Shown here: in pieces, positions 9,805 through 18,064 of the stretch
Layout of the letters: the number at the start of each line of letters is the position of its first letter
How positions within the stretch are numbered: position 1 is the first letter of the stretch
Assembly (NCBI RefSeq): GCF_900108315.1
Contig: NZ_FNVB01000002.1
Coordinates: 124,001-188,000, forward strand
Source of the DNA: Saccharopolyspora kobensis
GTDB taxonomy: Bacteria > Actinomycetota > Actinomycetes > Mycobacteriales > Pseudonocardiaceae
Length of the DNA stretch: 64,000 nucleotides
Direction: 5' to 3'
Translations under genes and position numbers: made by a program
Notes under the pieces: generated by a model
Databases searched by the model: none
What the model was told of the DNA's origin: nothing
Seen by the model: the letters and a program-made list of their open reading frames with translations, nothing else

Positions 9805-11138
9805 CTCAGAAGCAGCCCGTGGTCACCGCGATGCGGGTGGTCCCGGTCGCCGGGCACGACAGCATGCTGCTCAACCTCAGCGGGGCGCACGCCCCGCACT
9901 TCACCCGCAACCTGGTGGTCCTCACCGACTCCGAGGGCCGGACCGGGGTGGGTGAGGTGCCCGGCGGCGAGCCGATCCGCCGGACGCTCGAAGACGCGGC
10001 GGACCTGGTCGTCGGGCGACCGGTCGCCCGCGTGCGCTCGGTGCTCAACGAGGTGCGCGGCCGGTTCGCCGACCGCGACGCAGGCGGTCGCGGTGCGCAG
10101 ACCTTCGACCTGCGCGTCACCGTCCACGCCGTCACCGCGATCGAGTCTGCGATGCTCGACCTGCTCGGCAAGCACCTGGAGGTGCCGGTGGCCGAACTGC
10201 TCGGCGACGGGCAGCAGCGCGACCGGGTGCCGGTGCTGGGCTACCTGTTCTTCGTCGGTGACCGGAGCAGGACCGATCTCCCCTACCCGGATCCGGTGGA
10301 CGAGCCCGACGACGACTGGTTGCGCCTGCGCCACGAGGAAGCCCTGACACCGCAGGCCGTCGTGCGCATGGCGGAGGCGGCGCAACGGCGCTACGGGTTC
10401 CGCGACTTCAAGCTCAAGGGCGGCGTGCTGCCGGGCCCGGCCGAAGCCGAAGTGGTCACCGCACTGGCGCAGCGGTTCCCCGAAGCGCGGATCACCCTCG
10501 ACCCCAACGGCGCGTGGTCGCTGGCCGAAGCGATCGGCATCGGCCGCGCACTGCGCGACGTCCTGGCCTACGCCGAGGACCCGTGCGGCGCCGAAGGCGG
10601 CTACTCGGGCCGCGAGACGATGGCGGAGTTCCGCCGCGCGACGGGCTTGCCCACGGCCACCAACATGATCGCCACCGACTGGCGGCAGCTGCACCACGCC
10701 GTCCGCGCCGCCGCGGTGGACATCCCGCTGGCCGACCCGCACTTCTGGACCATGAGCGGCTCGGTGCGGGTGGCGCAGCTCTGCCACGAGTGGGGTCTGA
10801 CCTGGGGTTCGCACTCCAACAACCACTTCGACGTGTCCCTGGCGATGTTCACCCACGTCGCGGCGGCGGCGCCCGGCGAGATCACCGCGATCGACACGCA
10901 CTGGATCTGGCAGGACGGCCAGCGCCTCACCCGCGACCCGCTGCGCATCTCCGAAGGCGGCATCGACGTTCCCGCCGGCCCCGGTCTGGGCGTCGACCTC
11001 GACATGGACCGCGTCGCCGAAGCCCACGAGCTCTACCTGAGCCAGGGCCTCGGATCCCGCGACGACGCGGCGGCGATGCAGCACCTGCACCCGGGCTGGA
11101 CCTTCGATCCCAAGCGCCCGGCGCTCGACCGGGCGTAG
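9801..11138 (+). CDS. gudD: Glucarate dehydratase
   Basis: 445 residues, enolase superfamily, glucarate dehydratase subgroup. Key residues are visible: K204-L-K206, D234-P-N236, E259-D260, N288, D312 and H338 in HSNNHF. Numbering is one lower than the E. coli enzyme as I remember it, indicating close colinearity. It dehydrates D-glucarate (and L-idarate) to 5-dehydro-4-deoxyglucarate, the KdgD substrate. GGAGG at 9791-9795 serves the ATG, which overlaps the preceding stop. It converges on lexA with 11 bases between stops. Confidence 0.95.
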   Translation: MTQKQPVVTAMRVVPVAGHDSMLLNLSGAHAPHFTRNLVVLTDSEGRTGVGEVPGGEPIRRTLEDAADLVVGRPVARVRSVLNEVRGRFADRDAGGRGAQTFDLRVTVHAVTAIESAMLDLLGKHLEVPVAELLGDGQQRDRVPVLGYLFFVGDRSRTDLPYPDPVDEPDDDWLRLRHEEALTPQAVVRMAEAAQRRYGFRDFKLKGGVLPGPAEAEVVTALAQRFPEARITLDPNGAWSLAEAIGIGRALRDVLAYAEDPCGAEGGYSGRETMAEFRRATGLPTATNMIATDWRQLHHAVRAAAVDIPLADPHFWTMSGSVRVAQLCHEWGLTWGSHSNNHFDVSLAMFTHVAAAAPGEITAIDTHWIWQDGQRLTRDPLRISEGGIDVPAGPGLGVDLDMDRVAEAHELYLSQGLGSRDDAAAMQHLHPGWTFDPKRPALDRA

Positions 11139-11149
11139 CCGACCGCGGG

Positions 11150-11803
11150 TCAGACGCTGCGGAGGACGGAGACGACGATGCCCAGGATGACCGCGTTGTC
11201 ACCGTCGATGACCTCGTAGGCCGGGTTGCGGGGTTCGAGGTGGACGTGGCCGTTGCGGCGGCGGTAGACCTTCACCGTCGCCTCGTCGTCGATCATCGCC
11301 GCCACGATCTGACCCGAGTGCGCCTCCTGCTGCTGGCGGACCACCACGATGTCGCCGTCGCAGATCGCCGCGTCGACCATCGAGTCGCCGCGCACCCGCA
11401 GGCCGAACACGTTGCCCCGGCCGGTCAGCTCGCGGGGCAGGCTCATCACGTCGTCGAGGTGCTCGTCCGCGGTGATCGGGGCGCCCGCCGCGATGTCGCC
11501 GACCACGGGCACCGGCACCGAGGTCTCGTCGCGCGCCGCCGCGGGCCGGAGGAAGGCGCGGACGTCGATCGGGCGGGACACCGTGGCGCTGCGGCGCAGG
11601 AATCCCTTGTCCTCCAACGCGTTCAGGTGCTTGGAGACCGAAGAGGACGAGCGCAGGCCGACCGCTTCGCCGATCTGGCGGGTGCTCGGCGAGTACCCGT
11701 GCCGGTTCACCCAGTCCTGGATCGTGGCCAGGATCTGCTGCTGGCGCTGCGGCAGGGCCGAGGCGTCCAGGTGCTCGAAGGCGTCGAAGTCGTAGGCGGC
11801 CAC
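11150..11803 (-). CDS. lexA: LexA-type SOS repressor
   Basis: 217 residues. The N-terminal winged helix (about 17-80) has LexA spacing: HGYSPSTRQIGEAVGLRS then SSVSKHL. The C-terminal S24 domain keeps the self-cleavage bond A106-G107 in DIAAGAP, nucleophile S141 in RGDSM and general-base K178 in ATVKVY. The GTG at 11803 is the only sensible start, as the upstream frame lacks candidates close by. I do not see a clear SOS box (TCGAAC-N4-GTTCGA type) just upstream, so autoregulation is not demonstrated. The genome's main LexA or a paralogue cannot be told apart from this window. Confidence 0.9.
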   Translation of the reverse strand: MAAYDFDAFEHLDASALPQRQQQILATIQDWVNRHGYSPSTRQIGEAVGLRSSSSVSKHLNALEDKGFLRRSATVSRPIDVRAFLRPAAARDETSVPVPVVGDIAAGAPITADEHLDDVMSLPRELTGRGNVFGLRVRGDSMVDAAICDGDIVVVRQQQEAHSGQIVAAMIDDEATVKVYRRRNGHVHLEPRNPAYEVIDGDNAVILGIVVSVLRSV

Positions 11804-11899
11804 CCCCGAATGGTAGAGGTCAACACCGCCGCCCGGAGCACTGGCCCGGCTCCGGGCGTGATCTCGGGCCACCGCCCTTGACACCCGCCCCGGCCGGTG

Positions 11900-12066
11900 C
11901 CAACGTCGCCGCTGGAGTTCATGCGACGGTGCGCAGGAAGCCGGTGCGAATCCGGCACGGTCCCGCCACTGTGAGTGGGGAGCTGCCGCCACCTGGGCCA
12001 CTGCCGCTGCCGCGGCGGGAAGGCGGGCGGTCAGCGCCGATCCACGAGTCAGGAGACTGACGCCGT
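11900..12066 (+). ncRNA. Cobalamin (adenosylcobalamin-class) riboswitch
   Basis: The conserved core is readable: GGAAGCCGGTGCGAATCCGG starting at 11936, then ACGGTCCCGCCACTGTGA to 11974, and the closing B12-box-like GAGTCAGGAGACTGACG at 12046-12062. These correspond to the J6/3 and L5-L13 core segments of the class. Outer boundaries are approximate because the P1 stem was not folded. It faces the downstream ABC operon, so corrinoid excess should reduce its expression. Aptamer identity is firm; mechanism (termination or ribosome-site masking) is not. Confidence 0.9.
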
Positions 12067-12080
12067 CGTGCCGATTCGCA

Positions 12081-12098
12081 CGGGGTCGCGGAGCCCCG
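12081..12098 (+). promoter_or_regulatory. Hairpin CGGGG-N8-CCCCG in the riboswitch expression platform
   Basis: Five-base GC arms flank an 8-base loop and end directly at the GAGGAGG ribosome-binding site (12099-12105). It could alternate with aptamer pairing to expose or hide that site. No U-run follows, so a simple intrinsic terminator is unlikely. Confidence 0.35.
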
Positions 12099-12114
12099 GA
12101 GGAGGTACGCGGAC

Positions 12115-12168
12115 ATGCGGCGACGCGCTGCCCGAGATCGCACCGGCCACCACCGCCCTTCGCCGTAG
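12115..12168 (+). CDS. Possible 17-residue leader peptide between riboswitch and ABC operon
   Basis: ATG at 12115 lies nine bases after GGAGGAGG, the best ribosome-binding site in the leader, and the frame closes with TAG after 17 codons. The peptide is Arg/His-rich and contains GHHRP. It is not in frame with the substrate-binding protein. It may be the direct translational output of the riboswitch, coupling to the operon through mRNA structure or Rho. Equally, it may be an accidental ORF; there is no conservation evidence here. Confidence 0.3.
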   Translation: MRRRAARDRTGHHRPSP

Positions 12169-12334
12169 CAGCGGCTGCCCGCGCGCGCCGACCGGACTCC
12201 TCGACGATTCCGTAGCTCTCCCCCGCCCAAGACTCCTGCAGCCCTCGGCGCTGCGGGGGATGACGTGCGCGCGCCCGAGAACCCGTCGCGGACGGCGGCG
12301 GGCCGACGTGCCGGGGCCGCGGGAAGGGAACTCG

Positions 12335-13849
12335 ATGATCAACCGACGGGCGTTGTTCGGAGCAGCGCTGGGATCGCTCGCGGTCGCCTCGCTCGCCGCC
12401 TGCGGTGGCGGCGCGGGCGGGCCGGACGGGCGGCTGCGCGTGGCGTTCCCGACCGGCGGCGCGAAGGAATCGCTCGATCCGCACACCAGCTCGCTGTTCG
12501 TCGACCAGGCGCGGGCGAAGGCGCTGTTCGACACGCTGGTCGGCTACGCCGACGACATGAGCGTCGTGCCCCGGCTGGCCGAGTCGTGGGAGTCCGACGC
12601 CACCGGGACGCGGTGGTCGATCCGGCTCCGCGAGGCCCGCTTCCACGACGGCCGCCCGGTCACCGCCGATGACGTCCTGCACAGCTACCGCCGCATCGCC
12701 GATCCGGCCACCTCCTCGCCCGCGCGCAAGCAGTTCCTCGACGTCGACTTCGCGGCCAGCCGGGCCCGGTCGGCCTCCGAGCTCGAACTCGTGCTGCACA
12801 CCCCGAACTTCGAGTTCCCGTCGGCGTGGGGCGCCCCGGCCGCCGAGATCGTCCCGGCCGGGACCAGCGACTTCACCGCGCCGATCGGTTCCGGCCCGTT
12901 CCGGTTCGGCTCCTTCCAGCCCGGCCGCCCCGCCGTGTTCACCCGGTTCGACGGCTACTGGGACGGCGCCGCGGAGCTGCCCGAGCTGGAGTTCGTGCCC
13001 ATCAACGACGAGAGCGCCCGCGTCGCGGCCCTGCTCTCCGGCCAGGTGCACTACATCCACGACATCAGCGCGAACTCCGCGCAACTGGTGCAGGGTGACG
13101 GCCGGGCGCGGCTGCTCGCCGCGCCGCACGGAACCATGCAGGCCGTGGCGCTCAAGGTCGACCGGGCTCCGTTCGACGACCCGCGCCTGGTGCGGGCCGC
13201 GCTGTCCGGTGTGGACCGGCGGGCGCTGGTCGACGTCGCGCTCAGCGGGCACGGCAGGCTGGGCAACGACCTGTTCGGCAAGGGCCTGCGGCACTACCCG
13301 CCGGATCTGCCCCAGCGCGAGCGCGACGCCGATCGCGCCCGGTCGCTGGTGCGGGAGGCCGGCGCGGAGGGTCTCGCGGTCGAGCTGCTCACCAGCACCG
13401 TCGATCCCTGCTTCGAGTCGGCTTCGGCGCTGATCGCCCAGCAGCTGACCGAGATCGGGTTGCGGGTCTCGCCGCGGGTCGGCCCGCCGGAGACCTACTT
13501 CAGCGACATCCGCACCAGCGGCGTCGCCGCGCTCACCCGGACCGCGCCGCTGCCGCTGCCGACGTTCCTGTCCGAGCGGATCCGCAGCGGTGCGGGCACC
13601 GGCAACTACACCGGGTACCGCTCGCCCGCGTTCGACTCGCTGTTCCGCCGAGCCATGTCCGCAGTGGACGAAGTGGAGCGGTCGCGGCTGCTCGGCGATG
13701 CCCAGCGCCTGGCACGGGACGAGAGCGGACTGCTCGTGTGGGGATTCAGCGACTGGAACGTGGCGGTGTCGGCCTCGGTGTCGGGTGTGCGGGCGGCCCC
13801 GCCGAACTCGCTGGACTGGGCCCGCTTCGAACGGGCGTCGCTGGGCTGA
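12335..13849 (+). CDS. ABC transporter substrate-binding lipoprotein, nickel/peptide/opine class (SBP_bac_5)
   Basis: 504 residues. The signal peptide MINRRALFGAALGSLAVASL ends in a lipobox with Cys23. The mature protein has the family-5 landmarks: an N-terminal SLDPHTSSLFVDQ segment, the central RLAESWESDATGTRWSIRLR with FHDGRPVTADDV, and a C-terminal lobe. Family 5 proteins bind peptides, Ni2+/Co2+ chelates or opines. GGGAAGGGAA precedes ATG 12335. Riboswitch control makes a cobalt chelate or corrinoid more likely than a peptide, by inference. It is joined to the permease gene by a TGATG overlap. Confidence 0.88.
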   Translation: MINRRALFGAALGSLAVASLAACGGGAGGPDGRLRVAFPTGGAKESLDPHTSSLFVDQARAKALFDTLVGYADDMSVVPRLAESWESDATGTRWSIRLREARFHDGRPVTADDVLHSYRRIADPATSSPARKQFLDVDFAASRARSASELELVLHTPNFEFPSAWGAPAAEIVPAGTSDFTAPIGSGPFRFGSFQPGRPAVFTRFDGYWDGAAELPELEFVPINDESARVAALLSGQVHYIHDISANSAQLVQGDGRARLLAAPHGTMQAVALKVDRAPFDDPRLVRAALSGVDRRALVDVALSGHGRLGNDLFGKGLRHYPPDLPQRERDADRARSLVREAGAEGLAVELLTSTVDPCFESASALIAQQLTEIGLRVSPRVGPPETYFSDIRTSGVAALTRTAPLPLPTFLSERIRSGAGTGNYTGYRSPAFDSLFRRAMSAVDEVERSRLLGDAQRLARDESGLLVWGFSDWNVAVSASVSGVRAAPPNSLDWARFERASLG

Positions 13850-14796
13850 TGGCAGCACTGGTGCTGCGGCGGTCGGCGGTCGCCGCGCTGCAACTCGCCG
13901 CGGTGGCGGTCACCGTCTTCGCGCTCACCTCGCTGCTGCCCGGCGACACCGCGGTCGTCGTCCTGGGCGAGCACGCGACCGACGAGCAGATCGCCGTGCT
14001 GCGCGCGCAGCTGCAGCTGGACCGGCCGGTGCGGGAGCGGTTCCTGGACTGGCTGGGCGGGGCGGTGCAGGGCGATCTGGGCACGTCGCTGCTGACCGGG
14101 GCGCCGGTCACCGACGAGATCTCCCGCGGGTTCGCCACCACCGCGGTGCTGGCGCTGTTCGCGCTCGCGGTGGTCGTCCCGCTGGCGGTGGCGGTCGGCG
14201 TGACGACCGGGATGCGCCGGGGATCGCGGCTGGACCGAGCGCTCAACGGCGTGATCGTCGCGCTCGACTCGGTGCCCGAGTTCGCCCTCGCGCTGCTGCT
14301 CGTCGCGCTGTTCTCGCTCCAGCTCGGCTGGCTCCCGGCCACCGCCGCCGGAGCATCCGGTTGGGAGCTGCTGGCCCAGCCGGCGGCGCTCGTCCTGCCG
14401 GTCGGCGTGCTGGTGTGCAAGCAGTTGTGCGCCCTCGCCCGCCAGGTCCGCATCGGCGTGGCCGAGGCCGACGGCGCCGAGTACGCCCTGCACGTCCGGC
14501 TGCACGGGCTGCCCGAGCGCACCGTGCTGTTCCGGCACGTGCTGCCCAACGGGCTGGCTCCGGCCGTGCAGCAGCTGGCCCGGGCGGTGGACGGCCTGCT
14601 CGGCGGTGTCGTGGTGGTGGAGGCCGTCTTCGCGCTGCCCGGCATGGGTTCCGGTTTCACCGGCGCGGTGCTGGCGCGCGATCTGCCCGCCGTGCAGGGC
14701 TACGCGCTGGTGTTCGCGACCACCACGATCGCGTTGAACCTGGTCGCCGACGTGGTGTCGCACCGGCTCGTCCCGCAGCGGGAGGTGGTCGCGTGA
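13849..14796 (+). CDS. ABC transporter permease (DppB/NikB class)
   Basis: 315 residues with an N-terminal membrane helix, an extracytoplasmic loop containing LQLDRPVRERFLDWLGGAVQGDLG as in DppB/NikB proteins, and five further helices. The EAA-like cytoplasmic loop appears around DGAEYALHVRLHGLPERTVLFRH with the conserved G. The ATG overlaps the previous stop, and the gene overlaps the next permease as GTGA. It forms one half of the membrane channel. Confidence 0.88.
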   Translation: MAALVLRRSAVAALQLAAVAVTVFALTSLLPGDTAVVVLGEHATDEQIAVLRAQLQLDRPVRERFLDWLGGAVQGDLGTSLLTGAPVTDEISRGFATTAVLALFALAVVVPLAVAVGVTTGMRRGSRLDRALNGVIVALDSVPEFALALLLVALFSLQLGWLPATAAGASGWELLAQPAALVLPVGVLVCKQLCALARQVRIGVAEADGAEYALHVRLHGLPERTVLFRHVLPNGLAPAVQQLARAVDGLLGGVVVVEAVFALPGMGSGFTGAVLARDLPAVQGYALVFATTTIALNLVADVVSHRLVPQREVVA

Positions 14797-15581
14797 GACG
14801 CCCCTCGGTGACCGTCGTCGTCGGCACGGTGCTGCTCGGCGTTCCCGCGCTGATCGCGCTGGCCGGGCCGCTGCTGGCCGGTCCGGTGCGGTCCCGAGCC
14901 CGCCCGATGCAGCCGCCTGACGCGGCCTTTCCGCTGGGCACCGATGTGCTCGGGCGCGATGTCCTGGCGCTCGCGCTCAGCGGCGGCGCGTCGATCGTCG
15001 GGCTGACCGGCGCCGCGCTGCTGATGTCCTATTCGATCGGAGTTCCGCTCGCGCTGCTGCTGGCCGAACGCCGGGCAGGTGGAATCCTGCTGCGGGCGCT
15101 GGACTTCCTGCTCGCGCTGCCCGGCCTGCTGGTGCTCATGGTGCTGGCCGCCGCCGGGTGGCGCGGAGCTGTCGCGCTGGCGCTGGTCATCGCGCTGCTC
15201 CAGCTCCCGGCCGTGGTGCGCATCGTCCGCAGCGCCGCGCTGGCGCCCGGCTGCCGCGCGGCGGTGGAGGCCATGACGATGCAGGGCGAGCCGTGGTGGC
15301 GGATCCACCTCGGCTACGTCGGGCGGTGCGTGCTGGGTCCGGTCCTGGTCGATGCCGGGACGCGGCTGAGCCTGGTGCTGTACCTGCTGGCGTCGGCGAA
15401 CTTCCTGGGTCTCGGGCTCGCCCCGTCGGCCAGCGACTGGGCGGTGCTGGTGGAGCGCAACAAGGAGGCGCTCTTCCTGCAACCGCCGGCGGTCCTGGTC
15501 CCGGCGTGCCTGCTCGTCTCGCTGTGCACCGGCGTCAACCTGCTCCTGGACCACGCGCTCGCGCGCGGGAACGAGGCCTGA
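14793..15581 (+). CDS. ABC transporter permease (DppC/NikC class)
   Basis: 262 residues with about six membrane helices. FPLGTDVLGRDVLALALSGG after the first helix is the hallmark of DppC/NikC permeases, and the EAA loop is seen around AAVEAMTMQGEPWWRIHLGYVG. The GTG start overlaps the preceding stop. At the 3' side the coupling breaks: a 179-base spacer with a palindromic repeat separates it from the ATPase gene. Confidence 0.87.
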   Translation: MRRPSVTVVVGTVLLGVPALIALAGPLLAGPVRSRARPMQPPDAAFPLGTDVLGRDVLALALSGGASIVGLTGAALLMSYSIGVPLALLLAERRAGGILLRALDFLLALPGLLVLMVLAAAGWRGAVALALVIALLQLPAVVRIVRSAALAPGCRAAVEAMTMQGEPWWRIHLGYVGRCVLGPVLVDAGTRLSLVLYLLASANFLGLGLAPSASDWAVLVERNKEALFLQPPAVLVPACLLVSLCTGVNLLLDHALARGNEA

Positions 15582-15641
15582 ATGCCCACCTCCGACGATG
15601 CCCGCCGCGACCACGATGGGCTCTGTTTCCCCTGTTCAGCT

Positions 15642-15687
15642 CCCGTGAGCGCTTTGAGGGGCCATAGCACCACAAAACACTCACGGG
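15642..15687 (+). repeat. Dispersed palindromic repeat, copy 1
   Basis: Arms CCCGTGAGCGCTTTG and CAAAACACTCACGGG, imperfectly paired, enclose GGGGCCATAGCACC, a 14-base centre identical to that of copy 2. It lies between two genes of the same operon, so it may act as a processing or attenuating hairpin there. No T-run follows. Confidence 0.75.
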
Positions 15688-15760
15688 TCACCACCTGGCG
15701 AAACGGCGCGCGGGAAGGCGGTTTCGGGCGGAACCGCCGCATCTCCGGAGGTGGGAGCCG

Positions 15761-17257
15761 GTGAGCGCACCCGTCCTCAGCGCGCAGGGCCTGCACGCCT
15801 CCGCCGGGGCGCGGGCGCTGCTGGCCGATGTCGACGTGGAGCTGCGGCCGGGCGAGATCACCGCGGTGATCGGCGCATCCGGCAGCGGCAAGACGACGCT
15901 GGGCCTGGCGCTGCAGGGCGAGAGCCGCAGCGGAGTGCGCCTCGGCGGGACCGTCGCCCTGGGCGGAACCGATCTGCTCGGGCTTCCCGCGGCTCAGCGC
16001 CGGGCGGCCCGCGCGGCGGTCATCGGCTACCTCCCGCAGCACCCCGGCGCCGCGCTCAACCCGCTCCGCAAGATCGGCCGGGTGCTGGCCGAGCTGGCCC
16101 GCGACGACCGGGCGATTCCCGAAGCACTGCAAGCGGCCAGCTTCGACGCCGGGTTGCTCGGCCGCTACCCGCACCAGCTCTCCGGTGGCCAGCAGCAGCG
16201 CGCGGTGCTGGCGCAGGCCGTGCTCAACCGCCCGGACGTGCTCGTCCTCGACGAACCGGCGACCGGACTCGACGCGATCACCAAGTCCGAAGCCGTCGAG
16301 GCGCTCAACCAGATCTCCAGCCGTGGCACCGCGATCCTGCTGCTCACCCACGACCTGGGACTTGCCCGCCGCACCGCGGATTCCGTCGTGGTGCTGCACG
16401 ACGGCCGTATCGCCGAACGCGGCCGGCACGTGCTCACGGCCCCGGCCCACGACCACACCCGCGCTCTCCTCGCCGCCGCACCTCGCGTGCGCTCGGCTCC
16501 CCGCACCGACGCGACGGAGGGCGGACTGCGGGCCAGCGGCCTCACGAAGATCGCCAGGAACGGCGATCGCTTGCTGGACGGCGTCGATCTCGCGGTTCCG
16601 CCGGGCCGCTGCGTCGCCATCGTCGGCCGATCCGGCTCGGGCAAGACGACCCTCGCCCGCTGCCTGGCCGGGCTGACCCGCCCGACCGCCGGTGAGGTGC
16701 TGCTCGACGGCGTCGCGCTGGCCGCCGACATCCGGCACCGCGACCGGCGGCAACGGACGAAGGTGCAGTACGTCCACCAGGACGCGCGGGCGTCCTTCGA
16801 CGAGTTCCGCCCGGTCCTCGCCCAACTGGCCCGGACGGCGCAGTCCCGAGCCGAAGCCGAACGCGCGCTCGAATCGGTCGGCCTCGACCGGGAGCAGGCA
16901 GCCCGCCGACCAGCGGCCCTCTCCGGCGGCCAGCTGCAACGCGCGGCGCTGGCCCGCGCCCTGCTGGCCCGGCCCTCGGTGCTCATCTGCGATGAGATCA
17001 CCACCGGCCAGGACCCGATCAACCGCGCCGAGCTGCTCGACCTGCTCACCCGCACCACCTCCGCCGGGCTGGTGCTGATCAGCCACGACCTGGCCGCCGT
17101 CGCCGCGATCGCCGACGAGATCCAGGTGCTCGACGCGGGACGCTGCACCGAGCACTCCCCCACCGCCGAACTCCTCGCCCGCCCGCGAACAGCGGTGGCA
17201 CGCTCCCTGGTGGACAGTGCGGACTCGACGCACGGAAGCACGGAGGAATCCCGATGA
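15761..17257 (+). CDS. ABC transporter ATP-binding protein with two fused nucleotide-binding domains (DppD-DppF type)
   Basis: 498 residues. Domain 1 has Walker A GASGSGKTT (38-46), LSGGQQQR (140-147) and LVLDEP (161-166). Domain 2 has Walker A GRSGSGKTT (289-297), LSGGQLQR (388-395) and the Walker B-like VLICDE (407-412). Both sites look catalytically complete. GTG 15761 follows GGAGGTGGGAG. The single protein replaces the separate D and F ATPases of dipeptide or nickel importers. It overlaps the methyltransferase by four bases. Confidence 0.9.
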   Translation: MSAPVLSAQGLHASAGARALLADVDVELRPGEITAVIGASGSGKTTLGLALQGESRSGVRLGGTVALGGTDLLGLPAAQRRAARAAVIGYLPQHPGAALNPLRKIGRVLAELARDDRAIPEALQAASFDAGLLGRYPHQLSGGQQQRAVLAQAVLNRPDVLVLDEPATGLDAITKSEAVEALNQISSRGTAILLLTHDLGLARRTADSVVVLHDGRIAERGRHVLTAPAHDHTRALLAAAPRVRSAPRTDATEGGLRASGLTKIARNGDRLLDGVDLAVPPGRCVAIVGRSGSGKTTLARCLAGLTRPTAGEVLLDGVALAADIRHRDRRQRTKVQYVHQDARASFDEFRPVLAQLARTAQSRAEAERALESVGLDREQAARRPAALSGGQLQRAALARALLARPSVLICDEITTGQDPINRAELLDLLTRTTSAGLVLISHDLAAVAAIADEIQVLDAGRCTEHSPTAELLARPRTAVARSLVDSADSTHGSTEESR

Positions 17258-18003
17258 ACCAGCGCGCGCTGGCCGCCGTCCGCGACAGCCGGCACGAGCG
17301 GGCACCCGCCTACGACCGCTTCTACCAGCAGTACCCGCAGCACAAGCGCGACGAGTGGCGCGCGGCCTACCGGCGGATCCTCGCCGAGCTGTGCGGCGAC
17401 CGGCCGCTGCGCGTGCTCGACGTCGGCACCGGGACCGGGTTCCTGTCCACGCTGCTCGCCGAGCTCGGCCACCAGGTCACGGCGATCGATCCCGCCACCG
17501 CGATGCTCGACTGCGCCCGCGCGGCCGCCCACGCCCGCGGGGTGGACGTGCGGCTGGAGGCCTGCGGCGCGCACGACGTCGCCGCGCTGGACACCAGGTT
17601 CGACCTGGTGACCGCGCGGTACGTGCTGTGGACGCTGCCCGAACCCGTCGCCGCGCTGCGGGCGTGGCGGCAGGTCCTGGAGCCGGGCGGCGCCCTGCTG
17701 CTCGCCGACGGCCGCTGGCACTCCTGGCGCCACGACCTGCGCCGCGCGCTGCACTCGCTGCGGCCCGGCGCCGACCACGGCTTCCTGTGGCGGCTGGCGC
17801 GCGACTACGCCCGGATCGGCCGCGCGACACCGCACTGGGCGGGGCTGACGGCGCAGCGCACCCGCGTCCTGCTGGCCGCGAGCGGGTTCCGCAGCGGCAC
17901 CCGCTACGACCACCTCCTGCCCGTGCACTCCCACCCGGTGAGCACGGACTTCTTCATCCTGGGCACCGCGCCGGGAGAGCGGCCCGGGCCCACGGCTGGG
18001 TAG
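17254..18003 (+). CDS. Class I SAM-dependent methyltransferase linked to the B12-controlled importer
   Basis: 249 residues. Motif I is VLDVGTGTGF (54-63), the acidic ribose-binding residue is D79 in AIDPATAM, and the post-II region TARYVLWTLPEPVAAL is as in small-molecule methyltransferases. The ATG overlaps the ATPase stop (ATGA), so the two are translationally coupled. Its substrate is unknown. It could modify an imported corrinoid or build a metal-binding small molecule. It does not resemble corrin-ring methyltransferases of the CobA/CbiL fold. Confidence 0.85.
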   Translation: MNQRALAAVRDSRHERAPAYDRFYQQYPQHKRDEWRAAYRRILAELCGDRPLRVLDVGTGTGFLSTLLAELGHQVTAIDPATAMLDCARAAAHARGVDVRLEACGAHDVAALDTRFDLVTARYVLWTLPEPVAALRAWRQVLEPGGALLLADGRWHSWRHDLRRALHSLRPGADHGFLWRLARDYARIGRATPHWAGLTAQRTRVLLAASGFRSGTRYDHLLPVHSHPVSTDFFILGTAPGERPGPTAG

Positions 18004-18064
18004 GCTCACCGAGCGTGGACAGCGAGGTCTTCGGCCGGTCTGCCCCGACACCCAGGAGGTTCTC

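Larger units (their letters stand above)
11804..12334. other. Leader region between lexA and the ABC operon
   Basis: 531 bases holding the cobalamin riboswitch (about 11900-12066), a short GC hairpin at 12081-12098, a strong Shine-Dalgarno with a 17-codon ORF (12115-12168), and then 166 bases with no recognised element before the substrate-binding protein start. Nothing else is seen. Confidence 0.7.

Noticed and set aside
11804..13858. N-terminal extension of the lexA frame to 902 codons
   Set aside because: Beyond GTG 11803 the translation is low-complexity and runs antisense through the riboswitch and the binding-protein gene.
15582..15764. 60-codon ORF starting directly after the permease stop
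   Set aside because: No ribosome site and it translates the palindromic repeat; the spacer is better seen as non-coding.
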